Source: Anaerolineae bacterium (GTDB taxonomy: Bacteria; Chloroflexota; Anaerolineae; DRVO01). Taken from it: a stretch of DNA of 6,422 bases. The stretch is from contig JAAYAV010000153.1 of assembly GCA_012719195.1 (NCBI GenBank), positions 1-6,422 on the forward strand, read 5' to 3'. Of this stretch, positions 6,110-6,422 are shown in pieces (positions within the stretch are counted from its first letter, which is position 1; every line of letters begins with the position of its first letter). The notes below the pieces were generated by a model, which ran no database searches, was not told the DNA's origin, and worked only from the letters and a program-made list of their open reading frames with translations. The position numbers were made by a program, and so were the translations under genes.

Positions 6110-6302
6110 GAGTTGGTAGTGTGGGCACACCGCCCACTTTAGGTGCGTAACGGGCACCGACCGGCGTCGCCTAGCCTATGCTTCAGCGGCGCGGCTCGGG
6201 GGCGAGTTCGACCTTGTGGATGGCCTCTGGCACCCTTGCCGGGGTCTCACCGTTCCACCCGACTCTCTGCGAGGCTGGCCTAGTACTCCCCTTCGTCGCC
6301 TT
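6110..6302 (-). promoter_or_regulatory. T-box riboswitch of leuS, 5' sensing domain (stems I-III)
   Basis: On the minus strand a T-box decoding domain can be read in order. Stem I begins at GGCGACG (6294-6300), followed by GGGG and the loop-E strand AGTA (6284-6287). AGAGAG (6263-6268) lies below an apical module with GGTGAGA. On the 3' side GAA (6207-6209) is followed by CTC (6204-6206), then G and CCCCC, which pairs with the GGGG. By analogy with solved stem I structures, CTC is the specifier (Leu codon). Next come a GAG kink-turn strand, the IIA/B hairpin GGTGC-CCGTTAC-GCACC (6142-6158) with the conserved CCGTTA, and stem III GTGGGC/GCCCAC (6121-6137). The Leu specifier agrees with the downstream gene leuS. 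The matching antiterminator lies beyond the embedded tRNA-Ala(GGC). The specifier assignment rests on manual folding. Confidence 0.87.
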
Positions 6303-6317
6303 TCCCTGTTCTGTTGA

Positions 6318-6390
6318 TGGAGCTGAGGGGATTCGAACCCCTGACCTCCACAGTGCGATTGTGGCGCTCTCCCAGCTGAGCCACAGCCCC
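6318..6390 (-). tRNA. tRNA-Ala (anticodon CGC)
   Basis: The minus strand folds into a 73-nt cloverleaf. The acceptor stem GGGGCTG/CAGCTCC has G3-U70, and the discriminator is A. The D arm is GCTC/GAGC. The anticodon stem is CCACA/TGTGG with loop ATCGCAC, so anticodon CGC (6355-6357) reads GCG. The T arm is AGGGG-TTCGAAT-CCCCT. TCA follows the discriminator, so CCA is not encoded. Its acceptor stem is identical to that of tRNA-Ala(GGC), but the anticodon arm differs. It ends only 17 nt before stem I of the leuS T-box, leaving no room for a separate leader promoter outside the tRNA gene itself. Confidence 0.96.
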
Positions 6391-6402
6391 AGGGCGACGA
6401 TA

Positions 6403-6408
6403 ATGATA
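6403..6408 (-). promoter_or_regulatory. -10 box upstream of tRNA-Ala(CGC)
   Basis: TATCAT on the minus strand matches TATAAT at 5 of 6 positions and ends 12 nt before the tRNA 5' end, the same distance as in the tRNA-Glu promoter. A -35 box at normal spacing would fall at or beyond the window edge, so only half the promoter is visible. It probably drives tRNA-Ala(CGC), the T-box leader, tRNA-Ala(GGC) and leuS-ridA. Confidence 0.5.
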
Positions 6409-6422
6409 GCGCAGCCCCGACG

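Noticed and set aside
5648..6157. Minus-strand open frame of 169 aa across the tRNA-Ala(GGC) and the 5' end of leuS
   Set aside because: Its N-terminal part is a translated tRNA gene and T-box leader; the rest is leuS in another frame.
6204..6220. Other triplets (AUC, CAC, ACA) in stem I as specifier
   Set aside because: None is flanked by the loop-E GAA strand and the C-run that pairs with GGGG; only CTC at 6204-6206 fits the standard layout.
6038..6390. Integration site or mobile element using the tRNA-Ala genes
   Set aside because: No integrase, attachment-site repeat or foreign gene is visible; the two tRNAs differ in the anticodon arm, and the sequence between them is a T-box domain.

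Overview
All genes I can support lie on the minus strand, so the window is transcribed right to left. The DNA is GC-rich, and there is no sign of phage, insertion sequences or CRISPR. A T-box leader, a bacterial leucyl-tRNA synthetase with two zinc ribbons, and nickel-pincer cofactor genes point to a Gram-positive-type or Chloroflexota-like bacterium, possibly anaerobic or thermophilic. That placement is inference from gene content only.

Right end (about 5958-6422): a tRNA-Ala(CGC) gene with a good -10 box is followed after 17 nt by the first half of a T-box riboswitch. This half holds stem I with a CUC (Leu) specifier, the stem II region, the stem IIA/B pseudoknot element and stem III. A complete second tRNA-Ala gene (anticodon GGC) comes next. 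The second half of the T-box follows it (AGGGTGGTACCGCG, antiterminator and intrinsic terminator), then leuS. A tRNA gene therefore sits inside a T-box leader, between stem III and the antiterminator. This is the most unusual thing in the window.

Middle (3092-5942): leuS (817 aa from the start chosen here) and ridA lie 16 nt apart and probably form one operon behind the T-box. A 143-nt gap with a GC-rich hairpin follows ridA.

Left (209-2948): larE, larB and larC overlap by 4 nt at each junction (ATGA and TTGA). They encode the full biosynthetic route from nicotinic acid adenine dinucleotide to the nickel-pincer nucleotide (NPN) cofactor: LarB carboxylates and hydrolyses, LarE inserts sulfur, LarC inserts nickel. 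No LarA-type racemase or nickel transporter is in the window, so the enzyme using the cofactor is elsewhere. LarE has three cysteines placed as in the [4Fe-4S]-dependent type rather than the single-cysteine sacrificial type.

Left end (29-179): a stand-alone tRNA-Glu(CTC) gene with its own promoter, an encoded CCA end and a strong intrinsic terminator.
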